Below, in pieces: positions 53,370-62,770 of a stretch of DNA of 64,000 nt; the stretch's first letter is position 1; every line of letters begins with the position of its first letter. This stretch comes from Saprospiraceae bacterium. GTDB lineage: Bacteria; Bacteroidota; Bacteroidia; Chitinophagales; Saprospiraceae. Made by a program: the position numbers and the translations under genes. The notes below the pieces were generated by a model. It did no database searches. It was not told where the DNA came from and saw only the letters and a list, made by a program, of their open reading frames with translations. Where the stretch lies: contig JAWKLJ010000001.1 in the NCBI GenBank assembly GCA_041392805.1, positions 4,154,001 to 4,218,000 of the forward strand, in the 5' to 3' direction.

Positions 53370-54923
53370 TTATAAATTTTTCCCTGTTATAACGCTCTTC
53401 CTTAGCTCCTCCTCCATCTCTTTCCGAAAGCTGAGCGTCTGCAAAAATCGTTGTATGGCTGCTTCCCAACGAGGCCAAATGGGTGAGTGGTAAGGCCAAT
53501 CGCGGCTGAAGGCATCTACTAAATGAGGGGGAATACAATAGGCCGCGGCTTCTAATAACTTATGATAATGTAAGAGGTTCCAGTAAAAAACCTGGGTTTC
53601 GGTCATCCATTGCTGGAACCCGGAGATGATTAGCTTTGAGAGTCGTTCATCCCAGGGGAAGGAGGCGGAAATGAGCATCCGAGTAATCAGATGGGTTTCC
53701 TCTTCCAACATAGGGCCATTGTACTGTAGATGGGAGTGTATAATATCATTGAAGGTAGTGGGGCCCAAAAGTTCGATCAATTCCTTGAGTTGGTTGCTGG
53801 TCCATTGGTTCGGTAAGCCGCTACCTGTTTCGTAGCGGATGAGGTTTTCTGCCCAAATGGAATCCTGGTGTAAGCGTATCGCATCAACCAGGGCAATAGC
53901 CAAAACATCGCTGAGGTGGCTCTCCTGAAAGGCAGCGATGATATTTCTAGGTGTAGTCTCCAACAGGCCTTCCCATTTTGATGGTGGGATTCTACTGACT
54001 AGGGCGGCTAGCCAGGCTGCTTTCAGGCCACTTTTAAAATGTTTTTCTGCCTTGGATAAATCAATCCCATCCTGTGTCGTTTCAGTAGGAACCGCCTCCG
54101 GTAGTTGAATGCGCAACAGTCGTTTAGGATCTGGTATAAAGTACTGTTGGGCCAGTTTAAAGAGGTGTTTAGATAGCACAGAATCGGGCAAACGGCTGAG
54201 CATGACGGCTGCTTGATAGCGGACTTCCTTCCGCTTATCTTCCCTTGCCCATTCCAAAAAAGTTTCATCAGATGCAACCACACTGTGGGCTAGTAAAGCC
54301 AAGAAATCCAGTTTTTCTTTATAGTCTAAATGCAGCCAATCATGTTGTAAAAAGGTATTGGCTTCGATGGGTTTAACCTGATGGAGATGATAAAATATTG
54401 CTTTTTTCTCACTTGGTTTAGCGGTATCCCAATTGTAGTCATGTACCGGCGCGAGCAAACTTATCCAATCAGGGTTTTGCGGTAGGAGCCAAAGGGCTCG
54501 CTCATCCAGTCGAGGGGCGATCAGCGACCAAAGTGAGGCTTCGGTTAAGCAAAGGTTGAAAATCTCAGGCAGGAATTCTGGCGGGAGTTGCTTTTTATTT
54601 TGTACCATCAAATCCAAAAAATCAGCTAAAGCCGCTTGGTGAACACCACTTAGTATTTTTCTAAGGTGCCTGATAGAACGTGGACTGCAAATTGAGGTGG
54701 GCGCGGTCGTTCCCGCTTTAGACGGTATAGCCCCCTTAAAATCTTCTAAAACGAAGCCTGCTTTCCTCATTTGGTTGAAAACAGCAACTCCATCAAGCAA
54801 GATTTGATCAGGCGTGTTCTGGGTTTCAATGCCCCGAGCAGCCAGTATGTCTAATACTTTTTCAGGAATATTGGTTTGATCGGTACCAATCAGGGCGAGG
54901 CGGGAAAGCGCAGACCAAATCAT
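53370..54923 (-). CDS. DUF5691 family protein
   Basis: 517 residues, all helical, starting 'MIWSALSRLALIGTDQ', followed by 'SICSPRSIRHLRKILSG' and HEAT-like helix pairs ('FLALLAHSVVASDETFLEWAREDKRKEVRYQAAVMLSRLPDS'). This matches DUF5691, a protein usually encoded with SWIM, MoxR-type AAA+, DUF5682 and VWA genes in a cluster of unknown role. The cognate-type AAA+ gene is at 43697 on the same strand. The protein appears complete at its C-terminus although RHS debris begins 4 nt later. The Xaa-Pro aminopeptidase gene is 11 nt upstream. Confidence 0.75.
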   Translation of the reverse strand: MIWSALSRLALIGTDQTNIPEKVLDILAARGIETQNTPDQILLDGVAVFNQMRKAGFVLEDFKGAIPSKAGTTAPTSICSPRSIRHLRKILSGVHQAALADFLDLMVQNKKQLPPEFLPEIFNLCLTEASLWSLIAPRLDERALWLLPQNPDWISLLAPVHDYNWDTAKPSEKKAIFYHLHQVKPIEANTFLQHDWLHLDYKEKLDFLALLAHSVVASDETFLEWAREDKRKEVRYQAAVMLSRLPDSVLSKHLFKLAQQYFIPDPKRLLRIQLPEAVPTETTQDGIDLSKAEKHFKSGLKAAWLAALVSRIPPSKWEGLLETTPRNIIAAFQESHLSDVLAIALVDAIRLHQDSIWAENLIRYETGSGLPNQWTSNQLKELIELLGPTTFNDIIHSHLQYNGPMLEEETHLITRMLISASFPWDERLSKLIISGFQQWMTETQVFYWNLLHYHKLLEAAAYCIPPHLVDAFSRDWPYHSPIWPRWEAAIQRFLQTLSFRKEMEEELRKSVITGKNL

Positions 54924-54934
54924 GACGATCCCCT

Positions 54935-56236
54935 CTAATTAAGAACGCCTGCATTCATCAATTCTTCAATTTCATCGGCCTCGATGGGTACATGTTTCAT
55001 TAAATCAATAGGTCCATCATCTGTGACCAGGATATCGTTTTCTAATCGGATGCCAATGCCTTCTTCTTTGATGTAAATGCCTGGCTCACAGGTGAATACC
55101 ATTCCTGCTTGGATAGGGTCATAACGATTTGAAAGGTCATGTACATTGAGACCGAGATGATGGGAAGTCCCATGCATAAAATATTGTTTGTATAGCGGCT
55201 GATCTGAAGATTGACGAGCCACCTCCCTTTTGTCTAACAATTTCAGTCCGATTAACTCACTTTCAACCAATCTGCCTACTTCTTTGTGGTATTCTTCTAT
55301 GGTGGTTCCTGGCACCAATAATTGCTTTGCTACTTTCAAGACGTTAAGAACTGCTTCATAGGTCTCCCGCTGGCGAGGAGAGAACTGGCCATTAACCGGA
55401 ATAACCCGGGTGAGGTCAGCTGCATAATTGGCATATTCTGCGCCAAAATCCAAGAGTACTAGATCACCATTTTGACACACTTTATTATTATCTATATAGT
55501 GCAAGACGCAGCTGTTTTCGCCTGCCGCAATAATCGGATCATAGGCATGCCCTGTGGCACCATTTCGAATAAATTCACGAATTATTTCAGCCTCGATTTC
55601 ATATTCCTTCACGCCTGGTTTTACAAATTCTAATACTCTCCGGAAAGCCTGGCCAGTAATTTGAATAGCTTCCTGGATCGCATCTACCTCTAGGGGCGAT
55701 TTGACCATCATCAGTTTTTTCAAAATTGGCTGTGAGCGGTGATACTTATGTGCAGGGTATTGCTCCATAAGCTTTTGGGTGAAACGCTGGTCTGCCCCTA
55801 TAATAGGCGAATGAAAGCGATCATGTTCATTCAGGTTAACATAAATTCGTTTAGCTAAAAGGATAAGTTCATGTAAAATGGTTTCAAGTTCATCTACCCA
55901 AAAAATGCGATCGATTCCGGAAATTTTACGCGCTTCTTCCTTGCTGTATTTTTGACCCTCCCAGGTAGCAATGTATTCATTGGTTCTTTTGATAAAGGCT
56001 ACTTCCTGAAAGCCCTCCTTGATACAGTCGGGAAAGAGAACGATCACCGTCTCTGCTTGATCTAAGCCACTTAGATAAAATAAACCTGCACTTTGCTTAA
56101 AGGGGAAAAAAGTGTCACCAGACCTGGGCATCAGGTCATTAGAATGAAATATAGCAATAGAATCAGGCATCATTTTGCGCGTGAAACGCTTGCGGTTGAT
56201 CTTAAACAGTTCGTTGCTAAGTGGCTTGTATCTCAT
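54935..56236 (-). CDS. pepP: Xaa-Pro aminopeptidase (M24B)
   Basis: 433 residues: an N-terminal creatinase/AMP_N domain (about 1-170) and an M24 pita-bread domain with metal ligands in 'LLDFGAEYANYAADLTRV' (two Asp), 'HGTSHHLGLNVHD' (His), 'CEPGIYI' (Glu) and 'GIGIRLENDIL' (Glu). It removes N-terminal residues preceding proline, in the cytosol, with two Mn ions. Translationally close to the DUF5691 gene downstream (11-nt gap) and 12 nt from the DUF1232 gene upstream, so these three may be one operon. Confidence 0.93.
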   Translation of the reverse strand: MRYKPLSNELFKINRKRFTRKMMPDSIAIFHSNDLMPRSGDTFFPFKQSAGLFYLSGLDQAETVIVLFPDCIKEGFQEVAFIKRTNEYIATWEGQKYSKEEARKISGIDRIFWVDELETILHELILLAKRIYVNLNEHDRFHSPIIGADQRFTQKLMEQYPAHKYHRSQPILKKLMMVKSPLEVDAIQEAIQITGQAFRRVLEFVKPGVKEYEIEAEIIREFIRNGATGHAYDPIIAAGENSCVLHYIDNNKVCQNGDLVLLDFGAEYANYAADLTRVIPVNGQFSPRQRETYEAVLNVLKVAKQLLVPGTTIEEYHKEVGRLVESELIGLKLLDKREVARQSSDQPLYKQYFMHGTSHHLGLNVHDLSNRYDPIQAGMVFTCEPGIYIKEEGIGIRLENDILVTDDGPIDLMKHVPIEADEIEELMNAGVLN

Positions 56237-56248
56237 AACATCAGTCTT

Positions 56249-56635
56249 TTACAATCTGTTATCAATTTCAGCTAGTTCTTCGGGGTCGTATTCACCAAAC
56301 CAGGATTTGAGTTTTTCACGGGCTTGCTCTTTGACTTCTTTGTTGATGTAACCTGCTACGGTTACCAGTCCCACACTCAATAAACTTAAATCATCTGTAT
56401 AGCCTACGAAGGGGCTAAGATCTGGTACAATATCAATAGGGGCTAGAAAATAACCTAAAAGCCCAATGATAATGTTTTTTGCCCACTTTGGTGTATCTTT
56501 TCGCCGATAGGCAAAAAACATAAGCAAAGCAGTGTAAACGGTTTTAATACCTGCCTGTCGGGCATAGCTTGTCAATTTATGCCATAGCTTGACTTCAGAA
56601 AAGCGGGTCCTATATTTTTGAACGATTTTTTTCAT
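56249..56635 (-). CDS. YkvA/DUF1232 family membrane protein
   Basis: 128 residues. The DUF1232 signature is 'KNIIIGLLGYFLAPIDIVPDLSPFVGYTDDLSLLSVGL', a membrane-associated hairpin with 'P.D.IPD' and 'DD'. YkvA-type proteins are of unknown function. Likely the first gene of the pepP-DUF5691 unit. Divergent from the patatin gene across about 230 nt. Confidence 0.85.
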   Translation of the reverse strand: MKKIVQKYRTRFSEVKLWHKLTSYARQAGIKTVYTALLMFFAYRRKDTPKWAKNIIIGLLGYFLAPIDIVPDLSPFVGYTDDLSLLSVGLVTVAGYINKEVKEQAREKLKSWFGEYDPEELAEIDNRL

Positions 56636-56758
56636 GTCACTTCCTTTTTAAAATTATTGAGCGCTATGCACTCCCCAAAATAACAAGTAATATAGTACTA
56701 TAGTGTTTTTAGGATGTTAAAATTCGCCTAAAGTCACCTTTTTTTCGTCAAAGACCAG

Positions 56759-56788
56759 TTGGCCTACAGCAAAAAAAAGATATTTTTA
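56759..56788 (+). promoter_or_regulatory. Possible promoter for the patatin gene
   Basis: TTG at 56759-56761, a 19-nt spacer, then TATTTTTA at 56781-56788, one base off the TAnnTTTG -7 consensus. About 75 nt before the patatin start. Confidence 0.35.
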
Positions 56789-56862
56789 GCCGGAGGCACT
56801 AGCCAAACAAATAAGCACTTTAGTCTTTCTGCCTGCAGATGATTCATAAACAGTAGAAAACA

Positions 56863-59091
56863 ATGCACACGAATAAAAACCTCAATGGCCTAAAATTACT
56901 TTTTTTATTCCTTCCCATCTTTTTTTGTACCAGTACTAACGCTCAAGACAGACCTAAGCTTGGTCTTGTCCTAAGTGGGGGTGGGGCTAAAGGAATTGCT
57001 GAAATCGGAGCACTAAAGGTGCTGGAAGAGGCGGGCATTCGGCCAGATCTCATTACCGGGACGAGTATAGGAAGTATTGTTGGGGGGCTATATGCCCTAG
57101 GCTATCCTGCCGATAGCTTGATTGCCCTGGCTAAAAGTGCCGACTGGTTTGATTATTTCAATGATAATTTGCAGCGGTCTTTTATACCTCCGGAAGAACT
57201 TATACATTCCGATCGGTATGTACTTAGTTTTCCAATCGAGAATGGAGAAATTAAACTTCCTAAAGGTGTCGTAAAGGGTAAGAAGTTGGATATCTTTTTA
57301 TCTGAAATAACACTACCAGCCAACCGCTATAAAAATTTTGATGAATTTCCGATTCCTTTTAGAGCCATAGCAACGGACTTTGAAACAGGTGAGGCTTTTA
57401 TTTTCAAAGACGGGCCTTTAAAAGATGCGATGCGGGCGAGTATGTCCATCCCTTCTATTTTTGATCCTGTCTTAATCGATTCAACCTTACTTATTGATGG
57501 GGCTTGGGTACGTAATATACCTGTTCAGGACGCCATACAAATGGGCGCACAGTTCACCATTGCCATTGATGTTGGTGGTCCCCTTTACAAAAAAGAACAG
57601 GTGTATTCCATTCTGGATGTATTAAATCAATCGGGCGCCTATGGGATGGCTGAAAGTAATGCTTACCAGACCGAATTGGCAGACGTTGTAATTAGGCCTG
57701 CTATTGATGATTTTTCGATTTTAGGCTTTGATCAAGTTGACTCCCTTTTGGCGGCAGGCAGACTGGCTGCAGAAAGGATGCTCCCTATTATTAAGCGGCA
57801 GTTAGCAGAAATTGGGTGGCAGCCTTCTTCGGTTTTTATTCCTCCTCCGACCTTACTCGATTATAAGTTTCTCATTAAGCAAGTTAGTATGGAAGGGGTT
57901 AATGAGGAGCAAGAGGTTGTTTTGCGTCGATTACTCTCATTTAATCCCAACAGGGCGTTTGCGCTAGCAGATATCGAACAATCCTTAAAACAGTTGTTAG
58001 GAACCAAATTTGTCAGTAGTGCGGATTATAGCCTGGAAAAAATAGCGGGTGGATACCATTTAATACTTAGGCTTAAACCTCAAAAAGGGAACTTCATTAA
58101 CCTAGGCATTAACTACGACATTGATCAAAAAGCTGGGCTTTTGCTTAATATTGACTTTAGAAACCAGCTCATTCCTGGTGATAAACTCCACCTGGATTTG
58201 CGAGCATCCGAGTTTCCTTCGCTTTGGGCGGATTATTTACTTCGGTTTTCTTCTCGGGCCCGCCTTGGGGTAAGGCTAAGTGGATTGATTCATCTATATC
58301 CCGGGTTCATTTATGAAAACAATAAAAAAGTAGATGAATTTCAAATACATCGGTATTCCTGGCGGATTGATGCTTTTTCTAGTACGATCAAATCAATGTC
58401 TATTTCTGTAGGCTTTGGAATGGAACGCTTTTCTCAAAACGATAAATTTTTTGATCCTAATACAGAACTGGTCAAACTCCTTCAATTCAATAACTACCTT
58501 AATTTCTTTTGGGATACCTATAATCGGAAACATTTTCCTACCCATGGAAGCTATTTGGGTTTAGAAACAAAACTGGCTATTACCGGCCGTATCACTAAGC
58601 CTTTTGAAAACATTATTCGGAATGAGCCAGTCCAGGGGGTTGCCAAATTTGCCTTCAATAAGGTATTTCCGCTTGCAGAACACCTTCATTTTCAATGGTA
58701 TAACGAGGCAGGTGTTTTGTCACTAGAAGAAGGTAATATCCTGCAATCTTTTTTCCTTGGTCGCGAGTTGGATCATGCTCAGACACATACCTACTTTGCC
58801 GGACTGCGATATATGGAGCAACCCGCCACTTCTTTTTATTTGTCGGGTTTAAAATTTCAATATGAACCTTTTTCGAATATATTCTTTTCGTTTTTGGCTA
58901 ATTATGGGGCTTTTCATTTAGAAGAAATCAAGTATGGAGAAGGAACCCTTCCCACTCAAAATGGGCAACTTTGGGGTGCAGGGCTGGAATTAGGGTGGCT
59001 GACCTTAGCTGGTCCGGTTAAATTTGCGACTGAATACAATTTTGGTAATGGGGCCGTAAGTTTCTATCTTCACCTTGGACACTATTTTTAA
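56863..59091 (+). CDS. Patatin-like phospholipase with POTRA and BamA-type barrel (PlpD-like)
   Basis: 742 residues with a signal peptide (1-27, 'FCTSTNAQ'). Patatin domain: oxyanion loop 'LSGGGAKGIAEIG', nucleophile 'TGTSIGSIVGG' (G-x-S-x-G), catalytic Asp in 'LLIDGAWVRN' (DGA). A POTRA-like segment (about 325-400) is followed by a 16-strand barrel ending 'AVSFYLHLGHYF' with a terminal Phe. This is the type Vd secretion/PlpD arrangement, where lipase and transporter are one chain; in Bacteroidota the lipase often stays attached. It likely acts on phospholipids at the outer membrane. Confidence 0.92.
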   Translation: MHTNKNLNGLKLLFLFLPIFFCTSTNAQDRPKLGLVLSGGGAKGIAEIGALKVLEEAGIRPDLITGTSIGSIVGGLYALGYPADSLIALAKSADWFDYFNDNLQRSFIPPEELIHSDRYVLSFPIENGEIKLPKGVVKGKKLDIFLSEITLPANRYKNFDEFPIPFRAIATDFETGEAFIFKDGPLKDAMRASMSIPSIFDPVLIDSTLLIDGAWVRNIPVQDAIQMGAQFTIAIDVGGPLYKKEQVYSILDVLNQSGAYGMAESNAYQTELADVVIRPAIDDFSILGFDQVDSLLAAGRLAAERMLPIIKRQLAEIGWQPSSVFIPPPTLLDYKFLIKQVSMEGVNEEQEVVLRRLLSFNPNRAFALADIEQSLKQLLGTKFVSSADYSLEKIAGGYHLILRLKPQKGNFINLGINYDIDQKAGLLLNIDFRNQLIPGDKLHLDLRASEFPSLWADYLLRFSSRARLGVRLSGLIHLYPGFIYENNKKVDEFQIHRYSWRIDAFSSTIKSMSISVGFGMERFSQNDKFFDPNTELVKLLQFNNYLNFFWDTYNRKHFPTHGSYLGLETKLAITGRITKPFENIIRNEPVQGVAKFAFNKVFPLAEHLHFQWYNEAGVLSLEEGNILQSFFLGRELDHAQTHTYFAGLRYMEQPATSFYLSGLKFQYEPFSNIFFSFLANYGAFHLEEIKYGEGTLPTQNGQLWGAGLELGWLTLAGPVKFATEYNFGNGAVSFYLHLGHYF

Positions 59092-59109
59092 CAAGTTAAG
59101 TAGCTATAC

Positions 59110-59922
59110 ATGTTATTTGGCAGATTCTTAAAACGACTTACCGGGTCTTTACAAATCAAATGGAGGGTACTCCTATTAGAGTTGTTTATCGTGTTTATAG
59201 GTGTATACCTTGCATTTATCTTAAATAATTATCAAGAGAGCCAACGGATAAAAGTAGAAGGAGAGAAAATCTGGTCTAGCCTCAAATTAGAATTGGAAGG
59301 CATCAGACTTGCCTTTCCCGGCTGGGCCTATTTTCAAGAAAAACAAAACGAAAAATGGGATTCCCTTTTTCAAATTAAAGAAGTAGATCAGTTCTTTACT
59401 TGGCGCTATATCCAACCTCAATATGATTTTACCACGCTTGAATATGCTATAGCTACGCGAGAAAGTAAAATTGTGGATTTTGATTTGTATCATAATTTGA
59501 CCAAACTCTACCAAACTGTCCAGCAGCTAGAGCACATTGAAAACCTGATGACTGAAATAGGCCTACGGTACAAAAATATTCCGCCCTCCATGCCGACGGA
59601 CAGTCAGGAATACCATCAATTGTCAGCTGAAAACCTATTGAATTTTTACAGATTCATTGACTTTTCAAAGATGAGGGCAAGTAATCTAAAACGCATTGTC
59701 GATTTGTCTAATGATTTACTGCTTATCATAAATAAAAAACTAGGTAAAAAGCAACAGGTTAGGTTGGAAAAAAATTATATCCAAAAGCAAATTGTAGCAA
59801 AGTTTAGCAAGGCGCCGGCAGACTTGATTAAGAAAGAAATTCAAGCTTCTTTTCCTCATTTTACGGAAAGTGAAATTTTATCTATCTATGAAGCAGCTAA
59901 AAAAGAAATAGACAAAAAATAG
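59110..59922 (+). CDS. Membrane-anchored protein of unknown function (DUF6090-like)
   Basis: 270 residues. One TM helix at about 20-40 ('LLLELFIVFIGVYLAFILNNYQ') followed by 'ESQRIKVEGEKIWSSLKLELE', the opening typical of the small Bacteroidota DUF6090-like membrane proteins, and then a helical domain. No catalytic motif visible. 18 nt downstream of the patatin gene in the same direction, so probably co-transcribed. Confidence 0.6.
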   Translation: MLFGRFLKRLTGSLQIKWRVLLLELFIVFIGVYLAFILNNYQESQRIKVEGEKIWSSLKLELEGIRLAFPGWAYFQEKQNEKWDSLFQIKEVDQFFTWRYIQPQYDFTTLEYAIATRESKIVDFDLYHNLTKLYQTVQQLEHIENLMTEIGLRYKNIPPSMPTDSQEYHQLSAENLLNFYRFIDFSKMRASNLKRIVDLSNDLLLIINKKLGKKQQVRLEKNYIQKQIVAKFSKAPADLIKKEIQASFPHFTESEILSIYEAAKKEIDKK

Positions 59923-60013
59923 ACGTCCTGGCAATGAGCGCCTGAAAGATTTTCCTTATAGCAGAATTATCCTTATATTGTACAACCAAAACAAATACCA
60001 ATCAACCATTATT

Positions 60014-60595
60014 ATGACACCAAACCGTAATTTCACGCGCCTCAAAACAGCTGCCCGCCATTCCTTTTTCGCCATTGGAGTCGCAGGAACGCTCTTCCTT
60101 ACCAGCTGTGACAATGTACAATATGCAGAAGAAGAACAAATAGAATTGACAAAAGGGTTGGTTTCGGTCCTGGAAGAAGTCGAACCCAATAACTTCAAAA
60201 TTGTCGATGAACAAGTCGTTGAAACCAAGGCTGAAAGCCGTGTGATTACACATTATTTAGATGGCACCATCGACACTTTAATGCTGAATGATGTAGACCC
60301 TAATACCCTTGCAGCTACGAGTGAACCAGCAGATTCTACCAGCCGGCATCACTACTATCGTAGGCATGGGATGTCAAGTGTACTCATGGGAGGACTCATG
60401 GGCTATTACATGGGGCGAAGTATGTCCGTTCCGCCTTCTGCAGCTTCTTACCGGGATCAGAATACCTACAACAGGGTCAATTCTTCTGCGGGGCGTACCC
60501 TTGCCAATACTGCCTCTCGCACGACCGTTCGCCGCCCTACAAGTGGGTCATCTGGTTTTGGAAGTGGAAAATCAACACGTTCAGTTGGAGGGTAG
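60014..60595 (+). CDS. Lipoprotein with Gly/Ser/Arg-rich C-terminus (UPF0323-like)
   Basis: 193 residues from the ATG at 60014; an ATG 12 codons earlier is less likely. Lipobox 'LFLTSC' (Cys about 33). The middle part 'GLVSVLEEVEPNNFKIVDEQVV' and 'RVITHYLDGTIDTLMLND' is unique. A short glycine hydrophobic stretch 'MGGLMGYYMGRSM' and a tail 'RRPTSGSSGFGSGKSTRSVGG' resemble the ends of UPF0323/YgiB-type lipoproteins. Function unknown. Ends 8 nt before the convergent PlsC stop. Confidence 0.65.
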   Translation: MTPNRNFTRLKTAARHSFFAIGVAGTLFLTSCDNVQYAEEEQIELTKGLVSVLEEVEPNNFKIVDEQVVETKAESRVITHYLDGTIDTLMLNDVDPNTLAATSEPADSTSRHHYYRRHGMSSVLMGGLMGYYMGRSMSVPPSAASYRDQNTYNRVNSSAGRTLANTASRTTVRRPTSGSSGFGSGKSTRSVGG

Positions 60596-60603
60596 GCGAT
60601 TTA

Positions 60604-61431
60604 TCAGCTCGTTGACGGGTCTTTATTGAGGTGATTTTCCAGGAATTGGTGGATTTCTGCTACCGTGGCGTCTTCGCCAAAGCGTATGGGCTCTTTGAAT
60701 TTAACGGAGAGCTTCACGCCTTTTTCTTTTAATTGTAGCCCTTTTTTGCCAAATGCCTGTCGGAAGCCATCAATTTCGACTGGCACTACCAGGGGGTTAA
60801 ATGCTTTAATGATACTTGCCGTTCCTTTTTGAACGGGGGCATGGGGTGTTGTTGTTCCTTGCGGGAAGGTAATCACCCAGCCAAAATTGAGGGCTTTCTC
60901 AATTTTAGCAGGTGCTTTGACGTCGGCACCTCGTTGGATATCTTCTCCTTTATGTCGCCATGATCTTTTGACGGTCACGGCACCTGTATAAGCAAATATT
61001 TGCGGTAGCAGCCCACTTTCTTTCATTGTTTCTTCTGCAGCAATATAATAAGTATTTACCCTTGGAACTAACAAATAGAAAGGTAGGTTGAGGTTTTTAA
61101 ACCGCCATTTGACACTACAAAAGATGTGTATCAAGGCAATAACATCAGCGTAATAGGTTTGGTGATTTGAGACGAACAGGACATTTGTTTTGGGCAATTT
61201 TACCAGGTATTTATTGCCTTCCACTTTCGTTTTATTAACGATATTAATGCCTGGGTAGGTCGCCAGGCCAAGTAGCCCGGTCAAGGCTCTTTTTAAGACC
61301 AGAATTTGACCAAAGGGGTCCTTGATTCTAAGTTTAAACTTGACCTTAGCACCAGGGGGGGTAATTTTTTTTTCACCTGCCTTTTTTCTTTTCCATCGAG
61401 ACGTTTGTTTATTCCTTGAAACTTTACTCAT
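60604..61431 (-). CDS. 1-acyl-glycerol-3-phosphate acyltransferase-like protein (PlsC family)
   Basis: 275 residues. The acyltransferase core is recognisable: 'VSNHQTYYADVIALI' (block I, with an H-x5-D spacing instead of the usual H-x4-D), 'FAYTGAVTVKRSWRHKGED', 'VITFPQGTTTPHAPV' (block III, EGT replaced by QGT) and 'VVPVEIDGFRQAF'. A basic N-terminus precedes it. PlsC makes phosphatidic acid on the inner membrane. The two block variations are shared by a Bacteroidota subgroup as far as I recall, so the substrate may differ. Confidence 0.8.
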   Translation of the reverse strand: MSKVSRNKQTSRWKRKKAGEKKITPPGAKVKFKLRIKDPFGQILVLKRALTGLLGLATYPGINIVNKTKVEGNKYLVKLPKTNVLFVSNHQTYYADVIALIHIFCSVKWRFKNLNLPFYLLVPRVNTYYIAAEETMKESGLLPQIFAYTGAVTVKRSWRHKGEDIQRGADVKAPAKIEKALNFGWVITFPQGTTTPHAPVQKGTASIIKAFNPLVVPVEIDGFRQAFGKKGLQLKEKGVKLSVKFKEPIRFGEDATVAEIHQFLENHLNKDPSTS

Positions 61432-61505
61432 ATCATATTAAGTGTCAGAGAAGGGTAAATGTAACTACTACAAAGTTAAGCTTACTTTTGAAATATAAGG
61501 GACTA

Positions 61506-62570
61506 TTAGTAAGATGGATCAAAAAAGCTGGTTTTCGTATGTTGCTCAAACTTTTCAGCTACTTTAAGCAAATAATCAAGGCCCTCCAACTGTTCAATCA
61601 TAAACCCAGGGATGCTAGCCAGTCCAAATACGCCAGCCATAATGCCTGTGGTGATCGAAGCAACGGAATCAACATCTCCTCCTAGATAAACTGATTTTTT
61701 TAATGCATCCATGGCGTGAGTACTATTTTTTAGGATATACAAGACACAACCCGTAGTGTATTTAGCGTCGGAAGGTACGCCATTGATGCCTTCTAGAAAA
61801 TAGGGTGTACAAATGGGTTGTGGACCACAAAGTACCTTAAAATCTTTCTCTGTTAAGGCTTCATAGGGCGGTAAATGGTCGACCTGGGAGAGATAGGTCT
61901 GGTATTCATCATTCAGCTCGATAGTCTGGCCACAATAAGCAATAATTTTTTCGGGATCGCCTTTCTTTATGATCATATATTCCGCAGACCTGGCGATACA
62001 TTGGCTGGCGAGAATCGCATTTATATTGGGATGGGTGGCATTGGCATTAATAGCAGCATAGGTATTAATAAGATCTTCCCTGATCAATCCTAGAGGGACG
62101 GCCCTCATGGCGGGTGCATTTCCAGGGTTTTTCCTATTTCTTTGGAAAGCTTTTATCTCTTCGATCGTTTTTTCTCCTGTATAATACCATCCCATTGATC
62201 CATGACCATTGCGACCATACCCTTTTTCTTGAACACCTTTGTCATATTCTTCTTTCCATTTCCTGATGAGTAATTCCTCGGAGAAGGGCTCTGTTGCGCA
62301 AAGGGCTTTTAGGAGGCCGATGGTCATTTCCGTATCATCGGTATAGTCCCAAGGGTGATAATTTTGGGTAAACAGGGCTTTTTGTTGTTCAGGTACGGCA
62401 ATTGTATGCCGCGCATTAACTAAGCGAGAGAAATCTACATTTGCTCTTATCCAATGACGATCCTGGAACTCGACGCCAGCGCCAAAAGCATCACCAATGG
62501 CAACCCCTATGAGGATTTGGCTAAGGTTCAACTTTTCTTTTTTAGATACTGTGTTTTTAGCACGATGCAT
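61506..62570 (-). CDS. ADP-ribosylglycohydrolase family protein
   Basis: 354 residues. DraG/ARH-type Mg-binding motifs: 'IGVAIGDAFGAGVEF', 'YTDDTEMTIGLLKAL' and the C-terminal 'GGDVDSVASITTGIMAGVFGL'. These enzymes remove ADP-ribose from Arg, Ser or other acceptors, or hydrolyse ADP-ribose-containing small molecules. No DraT or other ADP-ribosyltransferase is nearby. Cytosolic, no signal peptide. The start is 201 nt from the divergent beta-lactamase-like gene. Confidence 0.9.
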   Translation of the reverse strand: MHRAKNTVSKKEKLNLSQILIGVAIGDAFGAGVEFQDRHWIRANVDFSRLVNARHTIAVPEQQKALFTQNYHPWDYTDDTEMTIGLLKALCATEPFSEELLIRKWKEEYDKGVQEKGYGRNGHGSMGWYYTGEKTIEEIKAFQRNRKNPGNAPAMRAVPLGLIREDLINTYAAINANATHPNINAILASQCIARSAEYMIIKKGDPEKIIAYCGQTIELNDEYQTYLSQVDHLPPYEALTEKDFKVLCGPQPICTPYFLEGINGVPSDAKYTTGCVLYILKNSTHAMDALKKSVYLGGDVDSVASITTGIMAGVFGLASIPGFMIEQLEGLDYLLKVAEKFEQHTKTSFFDPSY

Positions 62571-62770
62571 TGCGCTCTTTTACTTCTAATTCCATCGCTA
62601 CACGTTTTAAGAATGAATCTCAAATGTACCTAATTAATCTCCTAAACAAAATCCTCAGGTAAAAGTATACCCAACAAAAATGGAAGGAATAATCTTTTTT
62701 ATTCGATATCTCTAGTTGATTTTGAGAATAATGGATAATTTTAATAACCATTACAAACGAATATCATCAC

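Noticed and set aside
53263..53538. 91-codon minus-strand frame bridging DUF5691 and the RHS debris
   Set aside because: Out of frame with DUF5691 and with the RHS reading; Arg/Pro-rich shadow.
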